DNA of 64,000 nucleotides from Bradyrhizobium barranii subsp. apii (GCF_011516635.5 NZ_CP096255.1:806001-870000), one strand, 5' to 3'; shown: positions 32,873 to 42,917, counted from the first letter of the stretch. The notes: generated by a model not told the origin, from the letters alone. Made by a program: numbers and translations.

Positions 32873-33592
32873 ATGAAGAAGCCTGCCGTCCTTTTTACGT
32901 CCCTTGCCGCCGCTTTCGCCGCCACGCTGCTGGCGCCGCCCGCACGCGCGGACGATTTTCCCTCCGCGATCTCGGTGAGCGGCGAAGCCACGATTTCCGC
33001 GGCGCCCGATCTCGCGCAGATCGACGCCGGCGTCGCCAACGACGCCAAGTCGGCGAAGGAAGCCTCCGACGCCAACAACGCCGCGATGGGCAAGGTACTG
33101 CTGGCGCTGAAGGGCGCCGGTATCGCCGAGAAGGACTATCAGACCTCGCGCCTGTCCTTGCAGCCGCAATACGGCCAGAACAAATCCACCGGCGCTTCGC
33201 CCGTGGTCGGGTTCCGCGCCTCTAACCGCGTTACCGTGAAGATCCGCGACGTGACCAAGGTCGCTGGCATCATCGACACGCTGGTCGGCGCCGGCGCCAA
33301 CGACATCGGCAACATCTCCTTCGAGGTGACGCAGGCCTCAAAGCTGCTCGACGACGCCCGCGAACAGGCGGTCGTGGACGCCCGCCGCAAGGCCGAGATC
33401 TACGCCAAGGCCACCGGCGTCACGCTCGGCTCGCCACTCAGCGTATCCGAGGGCGGCGCTCCAGTGCCGCTGTTCAAGGCAAGAATGGCGACCGCGCCGA
33501 TGGCGGCGCCCGCGGCAGTCGCGCCGGGCGAGGAAACGCTGTCGGTGACGGTGAATGTGAGCTGGGCGATTATTCGTCCTGAGGGCAAGTAA
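32873..33592 (+). CDS. SIMPL domain-containing (DUF541) exported protein
   Basis: Predicted periplasmic protein of 239 residues with signal peptide MKKPAVLFTSLAAAFAATLL ending near ARADD. The SIMPL/DUF541 core runs from ISVSGEATISAAPDLAQIDAGV through AALKGAGI-like LLALKGAGIAEKDYQTSRLSL to FRASNRVTVKIRDVTKVAGIIDTL and ARRKAEIYAKATGVTLG. The family is linked to outer-membrane or oxidative-stress phenotypes, but its activity is not defined. ATG 32873 is chosen; a GTG at 32864 would overlap the previous stop. Confidence 0.9.
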   Translation: MKKPAVLFTSLAAAFAATLLAPPARADDFPSAISVSGEATISAAPDLAQIDAGVANDAKSAKEASDANNAAMGKVLLALKGAGIAEKDYQTSRLSLQPQYGQNKSTGASPVVGFRASNRVTVKIRDVTKVAGIIDTLVGAGANDIGNISFEVTQASKLLDDAREQAVVDARRKAEIYAKATGVTLGSPLSVSEGGAPVPLFKARMATAPMAAPAAVAPGEETLSVTVNVSWAIIRPEGK

Positions 33593-33596
33593 GTCT

Positions 33597-33732
33597 CGTG
33601 TCCCGGACGCGCAGCAGCGTGAAACGCTGCTGCGCAGAGCCGGGACCCAGAAGGCCAACGGCACGTGCTGCTGCATGGGCCCCGGCTCTGCAGCGCACCG
33701 TCGAAGAGACGCTGCGCTGCGTCCGGGGCACA
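33597..33732. repeat. Intergenic palindrome, class C
   Basis: CGTGTCCCGGACGCG, GCTGCGCAGAGCCGGGACCC, GGGCCCCGGCTCTGCAGCGC and GCTGCGTCCGGGGCACA form a nested dyad. It separates the convergent SIMPL and metallo-hydrolase genes and matches copies at 10.7 and 46.5 kb. Confidence 0.8.
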
Positions 33733-33751
33733 GTTGTGCACGTGGATGGAT

Positions 33752-34816
33752 TTAGATCTCCACCACCTGTCCCGGCTGCATCGCCACGAACCGCTCCGGC
33801 GGAATCTTTGCGGCATCGAGCGCTTCGACCAGCGCCTTCGCCGGCGCGTCGATCGCTTCGTCCGTCAGCTGGAACGTGCCGTGATGATGCCCGAGCGCGG
33901 CTTGCGCGCCGCAATCGGCCAGCGCCTTCACGGCGTCTTCCGGTTTCATGTGCTGGTCGAGCATGAACGAGCGCGGCTCGTAGGCGCCGATCGGGAGGAT
34001 CGCCAGGCGCAACGGCCCGTGCTTCTCGGCGACGCGGCGAAAGTGTCTGCCATCGCCATAGCCGGAATCACAGACGACGTAGATTTTCCCCGCAGGCGTC
34101 TCCAGCACGAAGCTCGCCCACAAAGCCTTGTTGCGATCGAACATGCCGCGCGCGGTCCAGTGCCGCGTCGGCACCAGCGTCACGGCGATGCCGCTGCCGA
34201 GCTCGACGCGGTCGTGCCAGTCGAACGCTTCCGCCTTGATCGAAGAATCGCTGCTGCGCATCGTGACGTCGTTGCCGAGCGGCGTCACCACGCGCGGGGC
34301 AAAATTCTTCGCGAGCCGCGACAGCGTCGCAATGTCCAGATGGTCGTAGTGCCCATGCGAGACCAGCACGACGTCGATCCTGGGCAGCTTGTCGAAGGCA
34401 ATGCCGGGATCGTTGTGCCGCTTCGGTCCGGCAAAACTGACGGGCGAGACCCGCATCGACCAGACGGGATCGACCAGGATGTTGAGTCCGCCGGCCTGGA
34501 TCAGCCAGCTGGCATGGCCGACAAAGGAGAGCCGCACCTTCTCGCCCTCGACGCGCTCCGGCGGGGTATCGGCATGGGGGCTGGGCGCCCAATCCGGCCA
34601 GGTCGCCCGCTGCCGCCCACCGCCGAACTGCCAGCGCAGGACGGCGCCGAGCGATTTTGGCGGCGCGCCGTCCAGATCGAAGAAGTTCAGGCCATCGAAA
34701 TGGTCGGACACGGGGCCGTCATAGGTTTTCATGCGGGACATCCAGAGGGAGGACACGCCGGCCAGCGCGCCGGCCCCGGCAAGCAGTCCGAAAACGCGGC
34801 GGCGGGTGATCGGCAC
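33752..34816 (-). CDS. Tat-exported MBL-fold metallo-hydrolase (UlaG / NAPE-PLD-like)
   Basis: Metallo-beta-lactamase-fold hydrolase of 354 residues. The N-terminus PITRRRVFGLLAGAGALAG carries a twin-arginine signal. The metal motif is SHGHYDHLD, preceded by FVGHASWLIQAGGLNILVDPVWS, which places it with UlaG-like and NAPE-phospholipase D-like enzymes acting on phosphodiesters or lactones. Other metal ligands appear in TRHWTARG and CDSGYGDG. The substrate is unknown. No operon partner. Confidence 0.88.
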   Translation of the reverse strand: MPITRRRVFGLLAGAGALAGVSSLWMSRMKTYDGPVSDHFDGLNFFDLDGAPPKSLGAVLRWQFGGGRQRATWPDWAPSPHADTPPERVEGEKVRLSFVGHASWLIQAGGLNILVDPVWSMRVSPVSFAGPKRHNDPGIAFDKLPRIDVVLVSHGHYDHLDIATLSRLAKNFAPRVVTPLGNDVTMRSSDSSIKAEAFDWHDRVELGSGIAVTLVPTRHWTARGMFDRNKALWASFVLETPAGKIYVVCDSGYGDGRHFRRVAEKHGPLRLAILPIGAYEPRSFMLDQHMKPEDAVKALADCGAQAALGHHHGTFQLTDEAIDAPAKALVEALDAAKIPPERFVAMQPGQVVEI

Positions 34817-34859
34817 AAGCGGGCTTCAGGGATGGTAACGGAGGTAAGTCATCATCTTC

Positions 34860-35110
34860 TATATGGGCGGAGCCCAGGCAAAAGGAACCGGCCGCCAAAA
34901 GTTCCGTATTCTCAGGGCCTTGCCCTGGCAAAGGCACCCCGGCACCCTAACTTTCCTTGACTTTTGGGCGTGAGCGGCGTTTAACCCCGCCACTTTCTCG
35001 GAAAGGCTTTCTTTTCGACCCACCCACTGGCCCTGGAGGCCAGAGGCCAACGCCCGACAGCGCTGTGCGCCCTCGGGCGCAAAGGTGTTTGGAAGATCGC
35101 TTGCTTAGGA
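34860..35110. other. Structured non-coding stretch upstream of ffh
   Basis: The 448-base gap before ffh holds no gene that I can support. Its left 250 bases contain a series of short hairpins: GGGCGGAGCCC (about 34864), GGAAC...GTTCC (about 34889-34906), AGGGCCTTGCCCT (about 34914), CTGGCCCTGGAGGCCAG (about 35027) and GCGCCCTCGGGCGC (about 35068). This density of dyads suggests a structured RNA or a repeat remnant. I do not recognise SRP RNA, 6S RNA, tmRNA or RNase P RNA motifs in it. Confidence 0.4.
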
Positions 35111-35117
35111 AGTGGTC

Positions 35118-35220
35118 ATCGCCCGACTTGATCGGGCGATCCAGTATCCCAGAGGCAGCTCGGCTGAACCGAGGTGCCGCGGCGTACTGGATGCCCCGGT
35201 CGAGCCGGGGCATGACAGTG
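35118..35220. repeat. Intergenic palindrome, class B
   Basis: CATCGCCCGACTTGATCGGGCGATCCAGTA-type start (GCCCGA and TCGGGC arms), the AGCTCGGCTGAACCGAGGT hairpin and CGTACTGGATGCCCCGGTCGAGCCGGGGCATGACAG-type end. It lies 45 bases before the ffh start. Confidence 0.85.
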
Positions 35221-35264
35221 GTGAACGCGGCAACCCTGCGCGAGCAGGACAAGGGACAACGGTA

Positions 35265-36809
35265 TTGTTCGACAATCTGTCGGAACGGCTTGGTGGCATT
35301 CTCGATCGTCTGACGGGGCGCGGTGCGCTGACCGAAAAGGACGTCGACGCCGCGATGCGCGAGGTGCGCCGCGCGCTGCTGGAGGCCGACGTCGCGTTAG
35401 AGGTGGTGCGCAGCTTCACCGAGCGCGTCCGCGAACAGGCGATCGGCGCCACCGTCGTTAAGTCGGTCACGCCCGGCCAGATGGTGGTCAAGATCGTCCA
35501 TGACGAGCTGATCAACACGCTCGGTGCCGAAAGCCAGACCATCGACATTAATTCCGTGCCGCCGGTTCCGATCATGATGGTCGGCCTGCAAGGCTCCGGT
35601 AAGACCACCACCACCGCCAAGCTCGCCCGCCGCATGGTCCAGCGCGACAAGCGCAAGGTGCTGATGGCTTCGCTCGACATCTATCGCCCGGCGGCGATGG
35701 AGCAGCTGGCCGTGCTCGGGCGCGATCTCGACATTCCGACGCTGCCGATCGTCGCCGGCCAGCAGCCGGCTCAGATCGCGAAGCGCGCGCTGGAGGCCGG
35801 CAAGCTCGGCGGCTACGATGTCGTGCTGCTCGACACCGCCGGCCGCACCACGCTCGACGAAGACATGATGGCGGAAGCAGCGGCGATCAAAGCCGCTGCC
35901 AATCCGCATGAAGTGCTGCTGGTCGCCGACAGCCTCACCGGCCAGGACGCGGTCAACCTTGCCCGCGCCTTCGATCAGCGCGTCGGCCTCACCGGCATCG
36001 TGCTGACCCGTGTGGACGGCGACGGCCGCGGCGGCGCCGCGCTGTCGATGCGCGCCGTGACCGGCAAGCCGATCAAGCTGATCGGCACCGGTGAAAAGAC
36101 CGACGCGCTGGAAGATTTCCACCCCGATCGTATCGCCGGCCGCATCCTCGGCATGGGCGACGTGGTGTCGCTGGTCGAACGTGCCGCCGCCAATATCGAC
36201 GCCGAAAAGGCCGCGCGCACCGCCGAGCGCATGCGCAAGGGGCAGTTCGACCTCAACGACATGCGCGAGCAGCTGTTGCAGATGGCGAACATGGGCGGCA
36301 TCAGCGGCCTGATGGGCATGATGCCCGGCATCGCCAAGATGAAGAACCAGATCGCGGCCGCCGGCATCGACGACAAGATCCTGAAGCGCCAGGTCGCGGT
36401 GATCGATTCCATGACGCGCGACGAGCGCCGTCATCCCGACGTGCTCAAGGCCAGCCGCAAGAAGCGCATCGCCGCAGGAAGCGGCCAGAGCGTCGAGCAG
36501 GTCAACAAGCTGCTCAAGATGCACCGGAACATGGCCGACGTGATGAAGGCCATGGGCTCGGGCAAGCGTGGCCCGCTCGCCGGCATTGCGCAGGCGATGG
36601 GCTTTGGCGGCGGCATGAAGCCGCCCTCACCGGAAGAGATGAAGGCGTTGCAGGAGAAGATGCAAGGCGGCGGACAAGGTCTGCCCAGCCTGCCGAAGGA
36701 TTTGCCCGCTGGTCTGCGCACCGGCCTGCCCAACGTTCCCGGACTGACCGGGCTGAGCGGCAAGCCGACGCTGCCGGGCCTCGGCGGATTTCCGGGCAAG
36801 AAGAAATGA
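35265..36809 (+). CDS. ffh: Signal recognition particle protein Ffh (SRP54)
   Basis: GTPase that binds 4.5S RNA and signal sequences of nascent membrane proteins; 514 residues. I chose the TTG at 35265 because the product then begins [20 protein letters not shown], the universal Ffh start, and AAGGGA lies nine bases before it. NG domain: [40 protein letters not shown]. The methionine-rich M domain includes [17 protein letters not shown] and ends in a Gly/Leu/Pro-rich tail with PGKKK. The open frame extends upstream to 35112 through the repeat, which is not coding. Confidence 0.96.
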   Translation: MFDNLSERLGGILDRLTGRGALTEKDVDAAMREVRRALLEADVALEVVRSFTERVREQAIGATVVKSVTPGQMVVKIVHDELINTLGAESQTIDINSVPPVPIMMVGLQGSGKTTTTAKLARRMVQRDKRKVLMASLDIYRPAAMEQLAVLGRDLDIPTLPIVAGQQPAQIAKRALEAGKLGGYDVVLLDTAGRTTLDEDMMAEAAAIKAAANPHEVLLVADSLTGQDAVNLARAFDQRVGLTGIVLTRVDGDGRGGAALSMRAVTGKPIKLIGTGEKTDALEDFHPDRIAGRILGMGDVVSLVERAAANIDAEKAARTAERMRKGQFDLNDMREQLLQMANMGGISGLMGMMPGIAKMKNQIAAAGIDDKILKRQVAVIDSMTRDERRHPDVLKASRKKRIAAGSGQSVEQVNKLLKMHRNMADVMKAMGSGKRGPLAGIAQAMGFGGGMKPPSPEEMKALQEKMQGGGQGLPSLPKDLPAGLRTGLPNVPGLTGLSGKPTLPGLGGFPGKKK

Positions 36810-36894
36810 GGAATTCGTCGCGAGGGATCCTAAGCATCTCGCGCGACGCGGAATACCAATCAACCGAACAAACTGTACTTTGAAGGAGAACCAG

Positions 36895-37227
36895 ATGTCC
36901 GTCGTTATCCGCCTCGCTCGTGCAGGCACCAAGAAGCGCCCCGTCTATCACGTCGTCGTCGCCGATTCGCGCTTTCCCCGCGATGGCCGCTTCATCGAGC
37001 GTCTCGGTTATTTCAACCCGCTGCTGCCGAAGGACAACGAGGCCCGCCTCAAGCTCGACATGGACAAGGTGAAGGCCTGGGTCGCCAAGGGTGCGCAGCC
37101 GTCCGACCGCGTTGCGCGTTTCCTCGACGCCGCCGGCGTCAAGAAGCGCGAAGCGCGCAACAACCCTGAGAAGGCCGTGCCGCGCAAGGAGCGCAAGGCG
37201 CAGGCCGAAGCCGCCGCGAAGGGTTAA
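36895..37227 (+). CDS. rpsP: 30S ribosomal protein S16
   Basis: Small-subunit protein of 110 residues. [35 protein letters not shown] is the S16 signature; the C-terminus has the alphaproteobacterial charged extension ([13 protein letters not shown]). ATG 36895 is preceded by AAGGAGAA. It follows ffh by 85 bases and precedes rimM by nine, the standard order. Confidence 0.98.
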   Translation: MSVVIRLARAGTKKRPVYHVVVADSRFPRDGRFIERLGYFNPLLPKDNEARLKLDMDKVKAWVAKGAQPSDRVARFLDAAGVKKREARNNPEKAVPRKERKAQAEAAAKG

Positions 37228-37236
37228 GGTCAGATC

Positions 37237-37806
37237 ATGTCGGCGCTGGTCTGCGTCGCGCGGATCGGCGCCGCCCATGGTGTGCGCGGTGCGGTCAAGC
37301 TGTGGACCTTCACCGAAGATCCCTTTGCCATCAAACGCTACGGGCCGCTTCTGTCCAAGGACGGCAAGCGCCAGTTCGAGGTCGCGCAGGCGCGCGAGGC
37401 CAGGGATCATCTGGTCGCGACGTTCAAGGGCGTCACGACCCGCGATGAGGCCGAGCGCCTCAACGGCATCGAGCTCTACGTCGCGCGCGAAAAGCTGCCC
37501 GCGACCGACGAGGACGAATATTACCACACCGACCTGATCGGGCTCGCCGCCGTCACCACCGACGGCGACGCGCTCGGCCGCGTGCTCGCGATCCACAATT
37601 TCGGCGCCGGCGACATCATCGAGATCGCTCCGCCCAAAGGATCTGCAAAGGGCACGACGATGCTGCTGCCGTTCACAAACGCGGTGGTGCCGGAAGTCGA
37701 TCTCACAGGCGGCCGCGTCGTGATCGCGCTGCCGCAGGAGATCGAGGGTGATGATAAGGACGAAGCCCTATCCACGGGTCGTCCCCGCGAAGGCGGGGAC
37801 CCATAA
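37237..37806 (+). CDS. rimM: Ribosome maturation factor RimM
   Basis: 16S rRNA processing factor of 189 residues that binds S19 and assists 30S head assembly. N-terminal RimM domain: [26 protein letters not shown]-barrel domain: [37 protein letters not shown] and [22 protein letters not shown]. The last residues ([11 protein letters not shown]) are encoded by the start of an intergenic repeat that runs into the gene, so the native C-terminus was probably altered by the repeat insertion. Confidence 0.95.
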   Translation: MSALVCVARIGAAHGVRGAVKLWTFTEDPFAIKRYGPLLSKDGKRQFEVAQAREARDHLVATFKGVTTRDEAERLNGIELYVAREKLPATDEDEYYHTDLIGLAAVTTDGDALGRVLAIHNFGAGDIIEIAPPKGSAKGTTMLLPFTNAVVPEVDLTGGRVVIALPQEIEGDDKDEALSTGRPREGGDP

Positions 37807-37917
37807 TCACAGGCCGTGGTTTTTTGGCTAAGCTGGTAGCCTCGATCATCGCAAAGCGAAGTGCAGTGGTTATGGGTCCCGGGCTCGCGCTTCGCGCGCC
37901 CCGGGACGACAAGAACT
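37782..37917. repeat. Intergenic palindrome, class F, overlapping the rimM 3' end
   Basis: CGTCCCCGCGAAGGCGGGGACCCATAA and the mirrored TTATGGGTCCCGGGCTCGCGCTTCGCGCGCCCCGGGACGAC enclose about 60 bases. It lies within the rpsP-rimM-trmD operon and contributes the last codons of rimM. Confidence 0.8.
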
Positions 37918-37925
37918 GAGATCCG

Positions 37926-38681
37926 ATGACCAACCCTTCACCCTGGCGCGCGACCGTGCTGACGCTGTTTCCGGAGATGTTTCCGGGGCCGCTCGGCGTG
38001 AGCCTGGCCGGCCGGGCGCTGGCTGGCGGGCTCTGGGAGCTCGAGGCGCGGGACATCCGGGCCTCGGCCACCGACCGGCATCGGAGCGTCGATGACACCC
38101 CGGCCGGCGGCGGACCGGGCATGGTGCTGCGGGCCGATGTTCTGGCGGCAGCGATCGATGCCGTCGAGATCAGCCCGGACCGGCCGAAACTGCTGATGAG
38201 CCCGAGGGGGCGGCCATTGACCCAGGCCCGGGTAATGGAGCTGGCCGAGGGTCCGGGCCCCCTGATCGTCTGCGGACGGTTCGAGGGCGTGGACCAGCGG
38301 GTGATCGACGGACGGGGCCTGGAGGAGGTCTCGATCGGCGACTACGTGCTGTCCGGGGGCGAAATCGCCGCGCTGGCCCTGATCGACGCCTGCGTCCGGC
38401 TGTTGCCCGGCGTGATGGGCAAGGAGGCCTCGGGAACCGAGGAAAGCTTCTCGGAGGGCCTCCTCGAGTACCCCCAATACACCCGCCCGCAGCTGTTCGA
38501 GGGGGCTCCGATCCCGGAGACCCTGACCTCCGGCGACCACGCCAAGGTTGCAGCCTGGCGGCGGGCACAATCCGAGGCCCTGACCGCGGCCCGGCGGCCT
38601 GATTTGTGGGCCAAAATCCCTGCCAAAGCCCCGAATCGAGCCAGACGCCAAAAAACGCCAAAAAACAAGACAGACGGGTGA
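37926..38681 (+). CDS. trmD: tRNA (guanine-N1)-methyltransferase TrmD
   Basis: SPOUT methyltransferase that makes m1G37 in tRNA; 251 residues. The N-terminus has [25 protein letters not shown]-binding knot: [26 protein letters not shown] and [40 protein letters not shown] follows. The basic C-terminal tail ([14 protein letters not shown]) is longer than in E. coli. It lies in the conserved ribosomal operon. Confidence 0.97.
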   Translation: MTNPSPWRATVLTLFPEMFPGPLGVSLAGRALAGGLWELEARDIRASATDRHRSVDDTPAGGGPGMVLRADVLAAAIDAVEISPDRPKLLMSPRGRPLTQARVMELAEGPGPLIVCGRFEGVDQRVIDGRGLEEVSIGDYVLSGGEIAALALIDACVRLLPGVMGKEASGTEESFSEGLLEYPQYTRPQLFEGAPIPETLTSGDHAKVAAWRRAQSEALTAARRPDLWAKIPAKAPNRARRQKTPKNKTDG

Positions 38682-38789
38682 CAAACGCTCCGGCTTGCCT
38701 TATAGGAGCGGCCACATCCGCAATAGCTGGATCAACGAATTTCGCGCAGCCCCCGTCCTGCGGCTGGGCGCGCCGATGGAGATTTACCC

Positions 38790-39170
38790 ATGAACCTGAT
38801 CCAACAGCTCGAAAAAGAGCAATTCGACAAGCTCTCCGCCAGCAAGGAGATTCCGGAATTCGGTCCCGGTGACACCGTGATCGTCAACGTGAAGGTCGTC
38901 GAAGGCGACCGTACCCGCGTGCAGGCCTATGAAGGCGTCTGCATCGGCCGTTCCGGCGGCGGCCTCAACGAGAGCTTCACCGTCCGCAAGATCTCCTATG
39001 GCGAGGGTGTCGAGCGCGTGTTCCCGCTGCTCTCCCCGATGATCGACTCGATCAAGGTGGTGCGCCGCGGCAAGGTGCGTCGTGCCAAGCTCTATTACCT
39101 CCGCAACCTTCGCGGCAAGTCGGCCCGCATCGTCGAGAAGACTGAGCACGCCAAGGCCGTCAACGAGTAA
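38790..39170 (+). CDS. rplS: 50S ribosomal protein L19
   Basis: Large-subunit protein of 126 residues located near the 30S-50S interface. [47 protein letters not shown] and [30 protein letters not shown] are all standard. It ends the ffh-rpsP-rimM-trmD-rplS unit and is followed by a strong terminator. Confidence 0.98.
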   Translation: MNLIQQLEKEQFDKLSASKEIPEFGPGDTVIVNVKVVEGDRTRVQAYEGVCIGRSGGGLNESFTVRKISYGEGVERVFPLLSPMIDSIKVVRRGKVRRAKLYYLRNLRGKSARIVEKTEHAKAVNE

Positions 39171-39197
39171 GCTCCGTTTACAGACGAGTTCTAGAGA

Positions 39198-39224
39198 GCG
39201 CGGGGCAAAACCCCGCGCTTTTTT
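39198..39224 (+). terminator. Rho-independent terminator after rplS
   Basis: The 8-base stem GCGCGGGG (39198-39205) and CCCCGCGC (39211-39218) with loop CAAAA is followed by six T residues. It closes the ribosomal operon. Confidence 0.95.
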
Positions 39225-39390
39225 GTTGCGTCAGCCGTGCGCGTCAAAGCACTCGCGCTTCCAAATCGGCCTGCTATATATTCTTGGAATGTTTCCAGAT
39301 CAGACCAGCCTCCCCCCGTCACGCGCATCGTCATCGACGATCGCTCGCGGCTGCCTGGCCGGTTCTTCGGACGCTTCGCGACCTCGGCAA

Positions 39391-39435
39391 CGTCAGAGCT
39401 TACGCGCGCAGCCTAAAAGCTGCGCTGACGATTTT
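39391..39435 (+). promoter_or_regulatory. Hairpin with T-rich tail upstream of leuC, possible attenuator
   Basis: GCGCAGC (39406-39412) pairs with GCTGCGC (39419-39425), and CGTCA (39391-39395) pairs with TGACG (39426-39430) across a one-sided bulge. ATTTTGTT follows. It stands 60 bases before the leuC ATG. A TATATATT sequence near 39275 could be a -10 element. No leucine-rich leader peptide is visible, so classical attenuation is unproven. Confidence 0.4.
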
Positions 39436-39491
39436 GTTGCCCGCGCGTGACCGCGCATATCCGCACCACAACATTCCTGGAGCTGAAGCTC

Positions 39492-40898
<1,407 letters not shown>

Positions 40899-40992
40899 GC
40901 CGCTCCCAGCAATTTGAACTAAAGCGGCAAACGGCCGTTAATCGGCATCGCCGACACTGTGTCCTCGCGACGGTTTCGCGAGGACACAGCTC

Positions 40993-41202
40993 ATGGCCAA
41001 CAAGCCTGAATATGTCGATCTGATCGGCGAGGCGACGCGCCAGCACCGGCGGCGCGCAACGCCCTTGCCCATCGTCGCCAAGCCCGAGGTCGAGGAGACC
41101 TCGAAGCTCAGCCGCTGGCCGCCGGCGATGATCAAGCAGTGGAAGCTCGAGAACCTGACGCGGTGGAAGCCGGCGTCGTGGAAGCTGAAGGATTGGCTCT
41201 AG
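40993..41202 (+). CDS. Small conserved hypothetical protein
   Basis: A 69-residue basic, tryptophan-rich protein: PEYVDLIGEATRQHRRRATP, then a C-terminus with repeated W (RWPPAMIKQWKLENLTRWK...). No signal peptide or known domain. It is preceded by a leuC-distal palindrome (GTGTCCTCGCGA and TCGCGAGGACAC, 40959-40987) and followed by a strong terminator, which supports a real transcript. Function unknown. Confidence 0.65.
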   Translation: MANKPEYVDLIGEATRQHRRRATPLPIVAKPEVEETSKLSRWPPAMIKQWKLENLTRWKPASWKLKDWL

Positions 41203-41213
41203 GCCACACGAAC

Positions 41214-41239
41214 AAAGGGCGCCGTCGCGGCGCCCTTTT
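41214..41239 (+). terminator. Rho-independent terminator after the 69-residue gene
   Basis: AAAGGGCGCCG (41214-41224) pairs with CGGCGCCCTTT (41228-41238), loop TCG, and a T-run begins in the stem. On the reverse strand the A/T flanks would also serve the converging gene at 41254. Confidence 0.9.
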
Positions 41240-41253
41240 CATTTCGATCGCGA

Positions 41254-41814
41254 TTACCAATAGCGGTACGGATAGTGCCAGCGATGCCACCGGCAGACGC
41301 GGCGCGGGCCGTAATAGGTCCAGATCACTCGGCAGCGGCGCGGATAGTGGTAGTAGGGATAGTAGCCGCCGTAATAATAGCGCCGGTGGAAGTGGCGATA
41401 GCCGTAATGCGGGCGATAGATCCCGTAGCGATGAAAACCGCCATAGTGGCGAAATCCGCCGTAGCGATAGCCGCCACCATGAAAGGCGGGGGCGGCGCGG
41501 AAGCCGCCGATATGGCCGCCACGAAAGCCACCGCCGCGGAAACCGCCGATATGTCCTCCGCCACCATGGAAACCACCGCCACGAAAACCGCCGCCGCCAT
41601 GGAAGCCGCCACCATGTCCACCACCGCCGCCACCGTGACGGACCTGCGTGATCATGTCGTCGCTTGCAGCCTTCGCCGCCGGCAACGGCGTCGGATTGAT
41701 CGGAGTCATCGCTTCGGCACGTTGTGCGGTCCCGGCCGACAGCATCAGCGTGGCAACGGCCGCAAGCACGAGCAAGCGTATCGGGCTTGTCCGAGCATCC
41801 AAGATCCGCAGCAT
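41254..41814 (-). CDS. Exported Gly/His/Tyr/Arg-rich protein
   Basis: Predicted secreted protein of 186 residues. The N-terminus RLLVLAAVATLMLSAGTA forms a signal peptide with cleavage near AEAM. From about residue 60 it is built of GGGFHGGG, FRGGGFHGGGGHIGGFRGG and YRYGGFRHYGGFHRY type repeats, then an aromatic/basic C-terminus with CRVIWTYYGPRRVCRWH (two Cys). Such proteins are common in Bradyrhizobium and have no proven role; metal binding through the His clusters is a guess. Confidence 0.8.
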   Translation of the reverse strand: MLRILDARTSPIRLLVLAAVATLMLSAGTAQRAEAMTPINPTPLPAAKAASDDMITQVRHGGGGGGHGGGFHGGGGFRGGGFHGGGGHIGGFRGGGFRGGHIGGFRAAPAFHGGGYRYGGFRHYGGFHRYGIYRPHYGYRHFHRRYYYGGYYPYYHYPRRCRVIWTYYGPRRVCRWHRWHYPYRYW

Positions 41815-41980
41815 GGAATTCTCCCTGAATCTGAACGGCAGCGTTGCGGCTCAGCGTCGCTCGCATCGCTGTTCAATTGCAGTCGCTCCCAAGATTAAAT
41901 TAGGGACAGCGACGTGAACGCCTTGTGAATGAACAAGCTTCCTGCCGAGGCGCCGTTCCACGACAAAAGGAATTCGAAAG

Positions 41981-42280
41981 ATGACCGTCTACGCGATCGC
42001 GCAATTGAAGATGACGGACCGCGCGGCCTATGACCGCTATCAGGCGCGGTTCTTCGACGTGTTCAGAAAGTACAATGGACGGCTGCTCGCCGCCGACGAG
42101 CAGCCGCGCGTGCTCGAGGGCCCGTGGCCATTCGACAAGCTCGTCATGATGTCGTTTCCCGACGAGGCCGCGTTCCTCGCCTTCTCGAATTCACCGGACT
42201 ACGAAGACATCTCGCGCGATCGCAAGGCGGGCGCGCAGGCGACCGTGCTGCTGGTCAGGGGATTTGCGCCTGCGGGCTAA
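41981..42280 (+). CDS. DUF1330 domain-containing protein
   Basis: Small cytoplasmic protein of 99 residues with the ferredoxin-like dimeric alpha-beta barrel fold. The DUF1330 pattern is clear: YAIAQLKMTDRAAYDRYQARFFDVFRKYNGRLLAADEQPRVLEG and SFPDEAAFLAFSNSPDYEDI. Function unknown. AAAGGAA lies before the start. It is divergent from the Gly-rich gene. Confidence 0.9.
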   Translation: MTVYAIAQLKMTDRAAYDRYQARFFDVFRKYNGRLLAADEQPRVLEGPWPFDKLVMMSFPDEAAFLAFSNSPDYEDISRDRKAGAQATVLLVRGFAPAG

Positions 42281-42290
42281 CGCGACGGCC

Positions 42291-42551
42291 TCACCACCAC
42301 GGCCCGTAGCCGAACACGAACGGTGCCGGCACGCCGTAGGGATAGGGACGGTAGTAGACGGGCCGCGCGTAATAGTGCGGATCATGGCGCGCTGAGCGCC
42401 GCGCAACGTCATGGTGTCTTGCGTGCCGTCTCGCATCGAAAATCGCTGTCCCGGCCGAGGCATCCGACTTCGTCACACTCTGCGCGGTTGAAGCGCGAGG
42501 CAAACCCGCTGCGAGCCCGGCGACAACGGCCAATGCAATCCATCTCGTCAT
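42291..42551 (-). CDS. Small exported His/Tyr/Pro-rich protein
   Basis: A protein of 86 residues with signal peptide TRWIALAVVAGLAAGLPRAST and a mature part rich in His, Arg, Tyr and Pro (RRHARHHDVARRSARHDPHY, then YYRPYPYGVPAPFVFGYGPWW). The start at 42551 gives a conventional signal. It has the same flavour as the neighbours at 41254 and 42600. Function unknown. Confidence 0.6.
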   Translation of the reverse strand: MTRWIALAVVAGLAAGLPRASTAQSVTKSDASAGTAIFDARRHARHHDVARRSARHDPHYYARPVYYRPYPYGVPAPFVFGYGPWW

Positions 42552-42599
42552 GACGAACTCCGCCCTCAAGATGCGGGCATCACGCGGCCGTTGAGGGCG

Positions 42600-42917
42600 T
42601 CAGCCCCGCCGCCAGTAGCAGCTCATATGCGGCACGATCACCGTGCCGCTCGGCCGATATTCCTGCACATAGGTGGCGTTGCACTCGCGGACCGCATCGG
42701 GACCCGGATAGTAGCGCGGATAGACGCCGTCCGGAGCGTAGTAGGGCGTGACGCGCAGCCGGGCGGGCGGGCGCCTGCGCGGCGGGGGAACGTCGTCTGG
42801 CGAGGCCGCCTGGGCCAGCCTGACACCGGCGCCGGTCGTCTGGGCTTCCGCACCAACGCAAAATTGCGAAAACAACCCCATGCAAAGTAGAACCAGTACT
42901 GCTGTTCCTGCCCGCAT
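42600..42917 (-). CDS. Small exported protein, Pro/Arg and Tyr rich
   Basis: A protein of 105 residues with signal peptide RAGTAVLVLLCMGLFSQFCVG ending near AEAQ. A PPPRRRPPARLR stretch is followed by a Tyr/Pro region and CNATYVQEYRPSGTVIVPHMSCYW, with two Cys that could form a disulfide. The ending YRPSGTVIVPHMSCYWRR is seen in many small Bradyrhizobium proteins. Start at 42917 chosen to place the signal. Function unknown. Confidence 0.7.
   Translation of the reverse strand: MRAGTAVLVLLCMGLFSQFCVGAEAQTTGAGVRLAQAASPDDVPPPRRRPPARLRVTPYYAPDGVYPRYYPGPDAVRECNATYVQEYRPSGTVIVPHMSCYWRRG

Noticed and set aside
34947..35252. Minus-strand frame with KRKPFRESGGVKRR-like sequence upstream of ffh
   Set aside because: It runs through the class B repeat and the hairpin-rich stretch and has no start signal or domain. 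Treated as non-coding.
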